Positions 34,104 through 42,784 of a DNA stretch of 64,000 nucleotides are shown here, piece by piece. Numbering within the stretch: the stretch's first letter is position 1; every line of letters starts with the position of its first letter. The stretch lies in contig NZ_JACRSY010000018.1 in NCBI RefSeq assembly GCF_014384995.1, positions 1-64,000 on the forward strand, given 5' to 3'. The DNA is from Zhenhengia yiwuensis (GTDB taxonomy: Bacteria; Bacillota; Clostridia; Lachnospirales; Cellulosilyticaceae). The position numbers were made by a program, and so were the translations under genes. The notes below the pieces were generated by a model. That model was not told the DNA's origin. It saw nothing but the letters and a program-made list of their open reading frames with translations, and made no database searches.

Positions 34104-36029
34104 CTAGGGGCTTAAATATTGATATTCTTGTACTCTTCTATATTCTTCTAAATAAATAGGAGCTTTATTAATCTCATAATAGGCACCTATATTGCGTAAA
34201 TAGATTTTTATAATAGCTTGCATCTGATCAGGTTTTAAATCTTCAAACTGTAGCCCAACCTGATCTTGTTGTATTCTAACTACTTTACCTTTTAAGATGA
34301 CTTTTCTTCCTTCATCTATTAGCTTAATATGCATCTCTTTTCCCAATTTCATTCTATGAGCTAAGGGACATTGTATGCCTATCCCTCTCTCCGATAAATC
34401 CTTTAAATAGCCTCTATAAGTGTACTTTCCGTTTCTGAGTTCTATCACCAAATCTTCTTTTATCTTAATGCGTTCTACACTTCGATAAATAGGTTTTTGA
34501 TAAGCTACATAAATACTTACAACTGCTCCTATCAAATTATACATACTCCAAATAACATTAATGCTATAAGCTCCAAATGCTATCTTCCCTTGCAATACAG
34601 CATATGTACCAAGTCCCCAACCTACTAATGTTAAGATGGTAATAATAATATGTGGTAGACTTGTTTTAAATTGAAAATAGGCTTTTTCATTTACAACATC
34701 CTTAGGTGTTACATTAAATTTAGTATTTAAAGCAAACAGCTCTCTTATCACTGAAAAACTTATATGTGGTGCCATAGCTACTTCATAGAAATGCGACCAT
34801 TGTAAACTTCTTGTATGCGGTGATAGTGTCTTGAAAATAAGCCATTGTCCAATTAGAAATGGAATAAAATAACCTAATATTTCCTGTGTCGAACTTTCAA
34901 TAATAAGAGTATGAGTGATTAAATACATAATAGGTGCTAAGATATAAATCATTTTCTGAATGCTCGAACCCCAGTACAATACACCGTCTATATAAGCAAT
35001 ACGCTGTGGCCAAGTTAAACCTTTTGTAAAAATAGGATTGAAGTGTTTTATAACTTGTAAGTTACCTCTACACCATCTATCCCTCTGCATAACTAGATCG
35101 GAATAAGTTGTTACGCTTAACCCAAGTACGAGTACCTCGTTAATAAATACACTTTGATAACCTTTGGATTGCAAAAACATACCTACAGCCATATCCTCTG
35201 TAATAGAGCAAGTTGGGTATCCTCCAATTCCATCAACACAACTCCTTCTAAAAACAGCATTGGTACCTACATGTAATACTGCATTAATAGCTGCCCTAGC
35301 CTCTTGTACATCTCGCATGAAAAAGTCCTGCTCATTAGGTATATCTTTTTTTAAGTTATACTGATACATATCCTGGTTATAGTAGAACTGCGGTGTCTGA
35401 ACAAAGGCAACTTCTTCCTCTATAAAGTAGCCTACCGTCTTTTCTAGAAATTTTTCTGTTGGCAGCATATCGGCATCTAAAACAGCGAATAAGTCTCCAC
35501 CTATATACTTTAGAGCATTATTAATGTTACCAGCCTTTGCACCTTCATTTCCTATCCTTGTTATGTACCCTACTCCATAAGTCTGGCACAACGTCTGTAA
35601 CTCTTTTCTTTTTCCATCATCACACACATAGATTTTCATCTTATGCTCTGGATAATGCATATTTAAACTTGCTACAATAGTCTTCTCTACAAGTTTAATA
35701 GGTTCATTATAAGTACAAATAAGTACATCTACACTAGGAATTTGATTTCTATTAAATCCATCTAACGTTTTTTTAGGAAGCCTATAGGTCCTTGAAAACA
35801 AATATTGAAAAATAAGAAATTGAGTTAATCCTAATAGTTCAGCTACCATCAATATAATACCTGCCCCAAACGATGTCAAAGAACTTGTAGGAATAACTGT
35901 AAAACGCCACATAATATAGATAATAACTATTGCAGTATTGGTAAAAAGAAAAACTCTACGATACTTTATCCATTTTTTCGAAAGAATAAAAGTGCTTAAA
36001 ATACATAGCATAGCAAAACAAAAATACAT
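34104..36029 (-). CDS. Family 2 glycosyltransferase with PilZ domain (cellulose synthase-like)
   Basis: 641 residues from the ATG at 36029, which has GGGAGGG upstream. Two to three N-terminal TM helices, GT-A domain with VLICTYNE, DDGKR, VLDADMLP (DxD), TEDMAVG and QRDRWCRG (QxxRW), further TM helices, then a C-terminal PilZ domain with DLSERGIG (DxSxxG) expected to bind c-di-GMP. This is the BcsA layout. No bcsB, bcsC or bcsZ is near, so the polysaccharide made may not be cellulose. Confidence 0.88.
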   Translation of the reverse strand: MYFCFAMLCILSTFILSKKWIKYRRVFLFTNTAIVIIYIMWRFTVIPTSSLTSFGAGIILMVAELLGLTQFLIFQYLFSRTYRLPKKTLDGFNRNQIPSVDVLICTYNEPIKLVEKTIVASLNMHYPEHKMKIYVCDDGKRKELQTLCQTYGVGYITRIGNEGAKAGNINNALKYIGGDLFAVLDADMLPTEKFLEKTVGYFIEEEVAFVQTPQFYYNQDMYQYNLKKDIPNEQDFFMRDVQEARAAINAVLHVGTNAVFRRSCVDGIGGYPTCSITEDMAVGMFLQSKGYQSVFINEVLVLGLSVTTYSDLVMQRDRWCRGNLQVIKHFNPIFTKGLTWPQRIAYIDGVLYWGSSIQKMIYILAPIMYLITHTLIIESSTQEILGYFIPFLIGQWLIFKTLSPHTRSLQWSHFYEVAMAPHISFSVIRELFALNTKFNVTPKDVVNEKAYFQFKTSLPHIIITILTLVGWGLGTYAVLQGKIAFGAYSINVIWSMYNLIGAVVSIYVAYQKPIYRSVERIKIKEDLVIELRNGKYTYRGYLKDLSERGIGIQCPLAHRMKLGKEMHIKLIDEGRKVILKGKVVRIQQDQVGLQFEDLKPDQMQAIIKIYLRNIGAYYEINKAPIYLEEYRRVQEYQYLSP

Positions 36030-36140
36030 ATTTTCCCTCCCTTCTATCCTTCCATAATAATACATTATTCCATATCAAACCATACTTAATAGTAATTCTT
36101 TCCTATGTTTATTTATTTGTTTTTATTTATTTGAAGATAA

Positions 36141-36785
36141 TTAAACTTCTTGAATAAGTCTAATAAAATGGCCTAGTCCTATGCGGTCAATAAAGAAACC
36201 TAATTTCTCTCCTGGATCTGCTTTTTCTTTATATACTTTTATTAATTTATCAACATACTCTAAGGCTTCTTTTTCAGTAAGACCTGTAACTAAAGTATCT
36301 GCCATTCTAGGATGATATCCTGCTGATCCCCCTGCTATAATCTTATAGCCTTCCTTATCTCCTATAACCCCAATATCTTTACTATAGACACTCCCACATG
36401 CATTTAGGCATCCTGCTACCCCAATCTTAGTCCTGCAAGGCATCTCTTCCCACTGGTATTTTCTAGAAAGCTTCATTCCAATGCTTATTGAATTAACTTT
36501 TGAGCGCTTACAAAAAGCCGCTGGACACATTTCTACATTTTTAATAGAATTCTGCTCTCGTACAGCAGGCTCCATTCCAAGTTCTTCCCATATATACGGT
36601 ATATCTTCTGCTTGTAAGTTCGTAATTAGGATGCGCTGTCCTGATGTAAGTTTTAGTACACCTTTATATTTTTTAGTGACTTCACCTATTCTAATTAACT
36701 GATCAGGTGTAATAAAACCTCCTGGAATATGTGGTGTTATGGCATAAGTACGTTTGCCATCTCTTATTTTTTGTAAATTTGCCAT
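36141..36785 (-). CDS. Siroheme-type nitrite/sulfite reductase-like protein
   Basis: 214 residues. N-terminal half-domain (GKRTYAITPHIPGGFITPDQL, LKLTSGQRILITNL) and a cluster region with Cys87, Cys92, Cys126 and Cys130 (CPAAFC ... CLNAC), matching the siroheme/[4Fe-4S] ligands apart from a shorter first spacing. Full enzymes have two such halves plus flavin or ferredoxin parts (400-550 residues), so this is a minimal single-module protein. Its electron donor and substrate are unknown. Confidence 0.75.
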   Translation of the reverse strand: MANLQKIRDGKRTYAITPHIPGGFITPDQLIRIGEVTKKYKGVLKLTSGQRILITNLQAEDIPYIWEELGMEPAVREQNSIKNVEMCPAAFCKRSKVNSISIGMKLSRKYQWEEMPCRTKIGVAGCLNACGSVYSKDIGVIGDKEGYKIIAGGSAGYHPRMADTLVTGLTEKEALEYVDKLIKVYKEKADPGEKLGFFIDRIGLGHFIRLIQEV

Positions 36786-36842
36786 ATTATCTTCCTCAAA
36801 TCTATTTTTTATTTTTATTATAATTCATATTCTAGTATGAAT

Positions 36843-36884
36843 AAAAGTCCTACAGTCTTAGTATCAAAACTGTAGGACTTTTTA
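36843..36884. terminator. Terminator between the siroheme-type gene and the CaCA antiporter gene
   Basis: Stem AAAAGTCCTACAGT / ACTGTAGGACTTTTT with a short loop. It ends the antiporter gene on the minus strand. Confidence 0.8.
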
Positions 36885-36898
36885 ATTTACCTAATCTA

Positions 36899-37849
36899 CT
36901 ATCTCATTATAATATAAGCCATATAAATAACATAACTTCCTACAAGAAGACCACCTTCAACACGGGTAATCTTTTTATTAATTGCAAAGAAGTAAGTAGC
37001 GATAGTTACAATAATCATAATTAGAATATCCGTAAAAATTGGACCTGCCATCTCAATTGGATTAATTACTGAAGATACTCCTAGGATAAGAAATACATTA
37101 AAAATACATGAACCAATAACATTACCTAATGCAATATCACTTTCACCTTTTCTAGCAGCCACAATAGAAGTTACAAGTTCTGGAAGTGATGTACCAATGG
37201 CAATAATTGTAAGACCAACAAGTGTTTCACTCATCCCCCATGCACGTGCAATGCTTGAAGCACTATTTACTACCATATCTCCACCAATTACAATACCAAC
37301 GATACCACCTATTGCAAATAAAATACTCTTACCAAGTGGCATACCTTCTATTTCTTCTTCCTCACCATTAGCTCTAGCTTTTAATGCTACTTCAATTAAG
37401 TAGTACATAAAAATGCCGAAGAATAATAAAAGCATAATCCCATCTATACGAGATAACATATTAACATTCCCACTATCAAGGGCTATGTCTTGAACCATAA
37501 TAAAGAGTGCTACACCTGATAACAGTGTAAATGGAAATTCTTTAACAAGTACAGACTTTTTAACAGCTAAGGGATAAATTATAGCAGCGGAACCGACTAC
37601 CATAAGTAAGTTGAAGATATTTGAACCTACTACATTTCCTACAGCAATACCATTTTGTCCTTTCATAGCAGAACTTACACTTACAGCAAGCTCTGGTGCA
37701 CTTGTGCCAAATGCAACAATTGTCAGACCAATGATAAGTGCTGGTACTTTAAGTGCCTTAGCAATGGATGATGCGCCATCTACAAAGAAGTCGGCACCTT
37801 TAATAAGTAAGACAAAACCAATTAATAACAAAATATAATCCATATTCAT
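36899..37849 (-). CDS. CaCA-family cation antiporter (YrbG-like), probably Mn2+ or Ca2+ exporter
   Basis: 316 residues, about ten TM helices in two inverted halves, each with an alpha repeat: AFGTSAPELAVSVSSAMKG and AIGTSLPELVTSIVAARKG. The conserved Glu in each GTSxPE motif binds the cation. Because a yybP-ykoY manganese riboswitch precedes it, Mn2+ export is a likely function; calcium is the family default. Confidence 0.9.
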   Translation of the reverse strand: MNMDYILLLIGFVLLIKGADFFVDGASSIAKALKVPALIIGLTIVAFGTSAPELAVSVSSAMKGQNGIAVGNVVGSNIFNLLMVVGSAAIIYPLAVKKSVLVKEFPFTLLSGVALFIMVQDIALDSGNVNMLSRIDGIMLLLFFGIFMYYLIEVALKARANGEEEEIEGMPLGKSILFAIGGIVGIVIGGDMVVNSASSIARAWGMSETLVGLTIIAIGTSLPELVTSIVAARKGESDIALGNVIGSCIFNVFLILGVSSVINPIEMAGPIFTDILIMIIVTIATYFFAINKKITRVEGGLLVGSYVIYMAYIIMR

Positions 37850-37883
37850 TTCCTCCCTTTATTTTTTGAAGTCAATAGCACAT

Positions 37884-37941
37884 AAAAAACCTTCAGAATA
37901 AAAGGGGGATTCTAATATTCCCCCTTATTATTCTGAAGGTC
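37884..37941 (-). terminator. Riboswitch expression-platform terminator
   Basis: A long stem with arms ACCTTCAGAATA / TATTCTGAAGGT and inner GGGGGA / TCCCCC, followed by TTTTTT on the minus strand. It overlaps the 3' edge of the yybP-ykoY aptamer so the two can be exclusive. Confidence 0.85.
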
Positions 37942-38035
37942 TTGCATCAAGATAAATCTTGTTAATTAACCGAGTGCCCCTAGCACCGTCATGACGATTA
38001 ATTATCACAAATTGTGTAGCTACTCCCCTTCAAAA
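37939..38035 (-). ncRNA. yybP-ykoY manganese riboswitch
   Basis: Minus-strand sequence contains the conserved AAGGGGAGTAGC at 38019-38030, a GTCATGAC / GGTGCTAGGGGCAC pair of stems, and GCAAGACC at the 3' end. These are the diagnostic elements of the yybP-ykoY aptamer, which binds Mn2+ and raises expression of exporters. It is followed by the terminator and the CaCA antiporter. Confidence 0.85.
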
Positions 38036-38060
38036 GGTATTTTGTGCTTGTCTACGGTTT

Positions 38061-38088
38061 ATTATACCATAAATTTGTAATTACACAA
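38061..38088 (-). promoter_or_regulatory. Promoter of the riboswitch transcript
   Basis: TTGTGT, 16 bases, TATAAT at 38061-38066 with TGG in front (extended -10), on the minus strand about 30 bases before the aptamer. Confidence 0.6.
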
Positions 38089-38114
38089 TCTTAACATGAT
38101 CGTTTAAATTATAT

Positions 38115-39068
38115 TTACTTAATAGCGTTTGCGATATCTTCCATCATTATACGTGTTGCTGTTAAACCGCCACCTGATAAGTACCATGGCTGTTGGCTAA
38201 GGTATACAATGTTACCATTTTTGTATGCATCTGTTGTTTTAACTAACTCGTTTTCTAAAATTTCTTTTGCTGGTACTGCATCTCCCATCATAGAGCCTCT
38301 ATCTAAAACGAATATGAACTGTGGATTTTTCTCTACAATGTATTCAAATGATACACTTTGACCATGTGTTGTTTCTTCTAATGTTTCATCAATATTTGTG
38401 AAACCTAAGTCATTGATAAATGAGAAACGTGAGTTATTACCATAAGCACTTACTGAACCATCATTAATAAGTGTAATTAAAGCATTATAGCCTTCTGCTT
38501 CCACTTTTTCTTTAATAGCTTGTATTTCTTTTTCAATTTCCGCTACCTGAGTATTTACTTGTTCTTCTACACCAAACATTTCTCCAAGAAGAGCCATATT
38601 TGATTTAAATGATGCTGTATAGTCATTGTTGTCAATTGCCATTGAAATAGTTGGAGCGATTTCTGTAAATTTATCATACATATCTGCTTGTCTTCCGCCA
38701 ATGATGATAAGGTCTGGCTTAGTACCATAGATTTTTTCGAAGTCTGGTTCTTTTACTGAACCTACATCTACTAAATCATCACGATCTAGTGTTTCAAGAT
38801 AACCTGTTAAACTTGATTTTGGAGCTGCTACAACTCTATCAGCTAAACCTAATTCTTGCATAGCATCTAATACACCAAGTTCAAATACAACTACTTTAGA
38901 TGGATTTTTCGGTACAACTGTTTCACCAAGTGTGTGTGTTACAGTCATTGTTTCATTTTCTACTACTTCTTCTGTAGCTTCTGGTTTTGACATCCCTTTA
39001 AAGATAAATATACCTGCAATCAGTACAAGAATGATTGCACCAATAATCATACCTACTTTTTTATTCAT
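38115..39068 (-). CDS. Iron-siderophore substrate-binding lipoprotein-like protein
   Basis: 317 residues. N-terminal TM/signal (VGMIIGAIILVLIAGIFIF) without a clear lipobox Cys. Two lobes with FELGVLDAMQELGLADRVV and KPDLIIIGGRQADMYDKF and a long helix between, as in siderophore-binding proteins YclQ/CeuE. Fourth gene of the permease-permease-ATPase-binding protein operon. Confidence 0.85.
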   Translation of the reverse strand: MNKKVGMIIGAIILVLIAGIFIFKGMSKPEATEEVVENETMTVTHTLGETVVPKNPSKVVVFELGVLDAMQELGLADRVVAAPKSSLTGYLETLDRDDLVDVGSVKEPDFEKIYGTKPDLIIIGGRQADMYDKFTEIAPTISMAIDNNDYTASFKSNMALLGEMFGVEEQVNTQVAEIEKEIQAIKEKVEAEGYNALITLINDGSVSAYGNNSRFSFINDLGFTNIDETLEETTHGQSVSFEYIVEKNPQFIFVLDRGSMMGDAVPAKEILENELVKTTDAYKNGNIVYLSQQPWYLSGGGLTATRIMMEDIANAIK

Positions 39069-39105
39069 GATTTTCTCTCCCTTTACTTTCTATTTTAATT
39101 TTCTT

Positions 39106-39858
39106 TTAGTAATATACACAAATATTTTGGTTATTTAAGCGATGAATGCAAAATGGCATTTCATAAATTTCTTCTAAGACTTCTTTTTTAATAATTTCCT
39201 TTGTTGGTCCTGCTTTAGCTACCTTACCATTTTTAAAAGCAATAATATGATCTGAGTAGCAAGAAGCAAAGTTAATATCATGCATAACAATAATAACTGT
39301 TTTGCCAAGCTCTTCTGAGAGCTTACGGATAACCTGCATCATCTTCACAGAGTGATGCATATCTAGATTATTAAGTGGCTCATCAAGAAGTACATATTCT
39401 GTATCTTGAGCAATAACCATGGCTATGTACGCACGTTGTCTTTGACCACCACTTAGCTCATCTAAGTATTTATCTTGCATATCTGTAAGCTCCATATAAT
39501 CAATAGCTTCCTGGATATGCTTTTCATCTTCTGGTGTTAAACGGCCTTGTGAATGTGGAAAACGACCAAATCCTACAAGCTCTTTAATTGTAAGCTTAAG
39601 TGACATATGGTTAGACTGCTTTAAGATAGCAAGCTTCTTTGCTAGCTCATTACTTTTCCACTCTTCTAATTTCTTACCTTCTAGTGTAACTTCACCAGAG
39701 TCTCTTTGGACCAATCTTGTAATCATACCAAGTACTGTACTTTTACCTGCTCCATTAGGCCCTATAAAAGAAGTTACTTTTCCTTTTGGAATTTCTAAAG
39801 ATACGTCTTCTACAACATTTTTATTTCCATATTTCTTAAATAGATTTGTAATCTTCAT
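39106..39858 (-). CDS. Iron-siderophore ABC transporter ATPase
   Basis: 250 residues. Walker A GPNGAGKST, signature LSGGQRQRA, Walker B YVLLDEPLNNLD and H-loop HDINFA. It follows the second permease by a one-base overlap. Confidence 0.93.
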   Translation of the reverse strand: MKITNLFKKYGNKNVVEDVSLEIPKGKVTSFIGPNGAGKSTVLGMITRLVQRDSGEVTLEGKKLEEWKSNELAKKLAILKQSNHMSLKLTIKELVGFGRFPHSQGRLTPEDEKHIQEAIDYMELTDMQDKYLDELSGGQRQRAYIAMVIAQDTEYVLLDEPLNNLDMHHSVKMMQVIRKLSEELGKTVIIVMHDINFASCYSDHIIAFKNGKVAKAGPTKEIIKKEVLEEIYEMPFCIHRLNNQNICVYY

Positions 39859-40808
39859 TATTGTCTACTCTCCTTTAAGAGCAAGTAAATAAAGTAAACG
39901 CCACCAATAAGGTTTACAACTACACTAAGCGTTGTACTAAAGTTAAGTACTTGTTCTACAATAAGCTGTCCGTATATTAAAGTCAGTCCGCCTAGTAAAA
40001 TAGCTGCTGAAATTAAATACGTATGTTTGTACGTTTTTAAAATTTGTCGTGATAAGTTTACAACTAATAAACCTAAGAATGTGATTGGTCCAACTAATGC
40101 TGTTGAAATAGATACAAGAATGGTTACAACAATAATAAGCTTTTTCACGACCCTATCATAATCTACACCTAAGTTAATAGCATGGTCACGACCAAGTGCA
40201 ATAACATCGAGTACAGTAAGCTCATCCCATACAAAAGGTATAATAAGTAAGATAAGGATAACTGCTAAAATTAAAATACTCGTATTAATATTATTGAAAC
40301 TTGCAAATAAGTTATTTTGCAGTGCTAAAAATTCATTTGGATCAATAACCCTTTGCATAAAGGATGATAAGCTTGAGAATAATGTTCCAAAAATCATCCC
40401 TACAAGAAGTAGGAAAACAATATCCCCTTTTCCCCTTTCAAAGAGCACCTTATAAAGCGCTACTGAACACACAACCATAATACCAAGCGCAATGATAAAG
40501 TTATAATTCTGGTTAGTAATCAGTGGGCTAGTACTTCCTAGTACAAACACAATAAACGTCTGAACTAAAACATATAAAGAATCTAATCCTAACACACTTG
40601 GTGTTAATATGTGGTTATTTGTAATAGTTTGAAAAATAACAGATGAACTTCCTATACAAAAAGCTGTAAGGAGCATTGCAAAAATCTTAGGGATACGGTT
40701 TCCCATAGCATAATCTATATAACTCCACTCTACCCCTACAAATAAGAATAAAATTATTCCTACTGCAAGTAAGGCTGTAAGTAAGGCCAGACGGCGTTTA
40801 TTTTGCAT
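39858..40808 (-). CDS. FecCD-type iron-siderophore permease
   Basis: 316 residues, about nine TM helices. The FecCD signature GPITFLGLLVVNLSRQI and the ALGRDHAINLGVDYDRV cytoplasmic loop that contacts the ATPase are present. Overlaps the ATPase gene and the first permease gene at both ends. Confidence 0.92.
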   Translation of the reverse strand: MQNKRRLALLTALLAVGIILFLFVGVEWSYIDYAMGNRIPKIFAMLLTAFCIGSSSVIFQTITNNHILTPSVLGLDSLYVLVQTFIVFVLGSTSPLITNQNYNFIIALGIMVVCSVALYKVLFERGKGDIVFLLLVGMIFGTLFSSLSSFMQRVIDPNEFLALQNNLFASFNNINTSILILAVILILLIIPFVWDELTVLDVIALGRDHAINLGVDYDRVVKKLIIVVTILVSISTALVGPITFLGLLVVNLSRQILKTYKHTYLISAAILLGGLTLIYGQLIVEQVLNFSTTLSVVVNLIGGVYFIYLLLKESRQ

Positions 40809-41751
40809 GTTTTTCCCTCCTTAAAATGAGATATAAAAAGATGATACTTCCTACTACACCTACAGTAAGACCAATTGAAATCTCATAAGGGAAGATGACA
40901 ATACGTCCAAATATATCACATGCTAGAAGGAATACAGACCCAATAAGTGCTGTATCAATAAGTGTTCCTTTAATACGATCACCTTTATAAAGGGAAACGA
41001 TATTCGGTACAATCAGCCCAATAAATGGAATACTTCCAACTGTAATAACCACACTTACAGTAACTAGTGCTACAACTGCTAGACCCATATAAAGGATACG
41101 ATTGTAATTGATACCGAGGTTTGTCGCAAAATCCTCACCCATCCCTGCAATGTTAAAATGATTTGCATAAATAAATGCAATCACTACAAGAGGAATACAA
41201 AGATAAAGCATTTCATAATTTCCTTTTAAAATCATAGAAAAATCCCCTTGCATCCAAGCACTTACATTTTGCATAATGTCATACTTATAAGCGATAAAAG
41301 TTGTAATAGAACCTATAATATTTCCAAACATAATCCCTACAAGTGGTACAAATACAACGTTCTTAAAGGTAATTTTTCGGATAACCATCATAAAGGCCAT
41401 AGTTCCTGCTAGTGCAAAGATAAAGGCAACACTTGTTTTAAGCATAATACTTGCTCCTGGGAATAAAACCATCCCAATTACAACACCAAGCTGTGCAGCA
41501 TCTATTGTGGCACCTGTCGTTGGGGATACGAATTTATTACGGCTAAGCTGCTGCATAATAAGTCCGCTAATACTCATCCCTATCCCCGCCATCAGTAAGC
41601 TGATAAGACGTGGCATACGACTAATCATGAAAAGTTCTATTGCAGCTTCATTGCCTGAAAGTATATCCATTACTGTTATCTCCTTAGCCCCAATAAAGAG
41701 GGACATAACAGATAAGATAATCATAAGTATAATAAGTAATAGTCGTTTCAT
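40798..41751 (-). CDS. FecCD-type iron-siderophore permease
   Basis: 317 residues with TM helices, SGLIMQQLSRNKFVSPTTGATIDAAQLG at the beginning and GSIPFIGLIVPNIVSLYKG at the ATPase-contact loop. First gene of the four-gene iron operon, behind the Fur-like region. Confidence 0.92.
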   Translation of the reverse strand: MKRLLLIILMIILSVMSLFIGAKEITVMDILSGNEAAIELFMISRMPRLISLLMAGIGMSISGLIMQQLSRNKFVSPTTGATIDAAQLGVVIGMVLFPGASIMLKTSVAFIFALAGTMAFMMVIRKITFKNVVFVPLVGIMFGNIIGSITTFIAYKYDIMQNVSAWMQGDFSMILKGNYEMLYLCIPLVVIAFIYANHFNIAGMGEDFATNLGINYNRILYMGLAVVALVTVSVVITVGSIPFIGLIVPNIVSLYKGDRIKGTLIDTALIGSVFLLACDIFGRIVIFPYEISIGLTVGVVGSIIFLYLILRREKHAK

Positions 41752-41787
41752 CTGCTCTCTCCATATATGTATGTTGATTAATTTTAA

Positions 41788-41864
41788 TGATAATTCTTTT
41801 CACTTACAGAGTATACATGTAAATGATAATCACTGTCAATATGTTTTTTTAATAATAATTATCA
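41788..41864 (-). promoter_or_regulatory. Promoter and Fur-like boxes of the iron ABC operon
   Basis: On the minus strand TTGACA (41834-41839), an 18-base spacer and TATACT (41810-41815) form a strong promoter. The spacer carries GTGATTATCATTTA, a Fur-like box; two others lie at 41788-41802 (TGATAATTCTTTTCA) and 41852-41864 (ATAATAATTATCA). Each resembles the TGATAATNATTATCA consensus. Confidence 0.7.
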
Positions 41865-41910
41865 CTTTTATTAAAACACCACTTAGTAGCTTTACTTTTT
41901 AAACAAAACA

Positions 41911-41950
41911 AAGCACCTTGCAAAACTTATTTAAGTTTTGCAAGGTGCTT
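41911..41950. terminator. Strong bidirectional hairpin downstream of coaX
   Basis: Perfect 18-base arms AAGCACCTTGCAAAACTT / AAGTTTTGCAAGGTGCTT with a four-base loop. It ends the panT-coaBC-coaX operon on the minus strand. Confidence 0.75.
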
Positions 41951-42004
41951 CTTATTGACCAACTACTATAAATCTTTATACTTTATATAGATCATACGCT
42001 ATCT

Positions 42005-42784
42005 TTAGCCTAAGGCTTTATTTTTTTCATAAATAAGGACTAAACCTTTTAGTGTGAGTAAACCATCATATTCATCAATGACCTGTGTCCCATCTTGAAT
42101 AATTTTAGCTAATCCCCCTGTTGCAATAATTTTCATATGAGGAGCATTCATCTCTTCTTTTACTTTATTTACAATATACTCAACTTGTCCAATATATCCA
42201 TATACAAGCCCTGCTTGCATACTCGAAATTGTATTCTTGCAATCTAATATACTTTTGGGTCTCTTAATCTCCATATGTGGCAATTGAGCAGCTCTTTGCC
42301 ACATCGCATCTGCGCTAATTCTAATTCCTGGTGTAATTAAACCACCAATAAACTCACCTTTTTCATTGACAATATCATAAGTTGTAGATGTACCAAAATC
42401 AATCGTCATACAAGGTCCTCCATGTAACTCATAGGCAGCTACACAATTTACAATACGGTCTGCACCTACTAATTTAGGATTATCTGTTCTTACTGATAAG
42501 CCTGTCTTAATCCCAGGTCCTACTATAAAGGGCTTCTTATTTAAATATTTTTTTATACTATTTGTAATGGAGTGCATAATATTAGGCACTACAGAAGAAA
42601 TAATTACATCTTTTATATCCTTAACATTAATCCCCTTATTTCTTAACATTTCTACCATGGTAATACCATATTCATCTGATGTTCGCGGGATTTGTGTTGT
42701 CATTCTAAAACTGACTACTAACTCCATATCTTTCATTACACCCATCACAACATTTGTATTACCTATATCTATTGTCAATAACAT
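42005..42784 (-). CDS. coaX: Type III pantothenate kinase
   Basis: 259 residues, ASKHA fold. DIGNTNVVMGV phosphate loop, GADRIVN and TIDFGTSTTYD. First step of CoA synthesis; not feedback-inhibited, in contrast to CoaA. Overlaps the stop of coaBC. Confidence 0.95.
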   Translation of the reverse strand: MLLTIDIGNTNVVMGVMKDMELVVSFRMTTQIPRTSDEYGITMVEMLRNKGINVKDIKDVIISSVVPNIMHSITNSIKKYLNKKPFIVGPGIKTGLSVRTDNPKLVGADRIVNCVAAYELHGGPCMTIDFGTSTTYDIVNEKGEFIGGLITPGIRISADAMWQRAAQLPHMEIKRPKSILDCKNTISSMQAGLVYGYIGQVEYIVNKVKEEMNAPHMKIIATGGLAKIIQDGTQVIDEYDGLLTLKGLVLIYEKNKALG

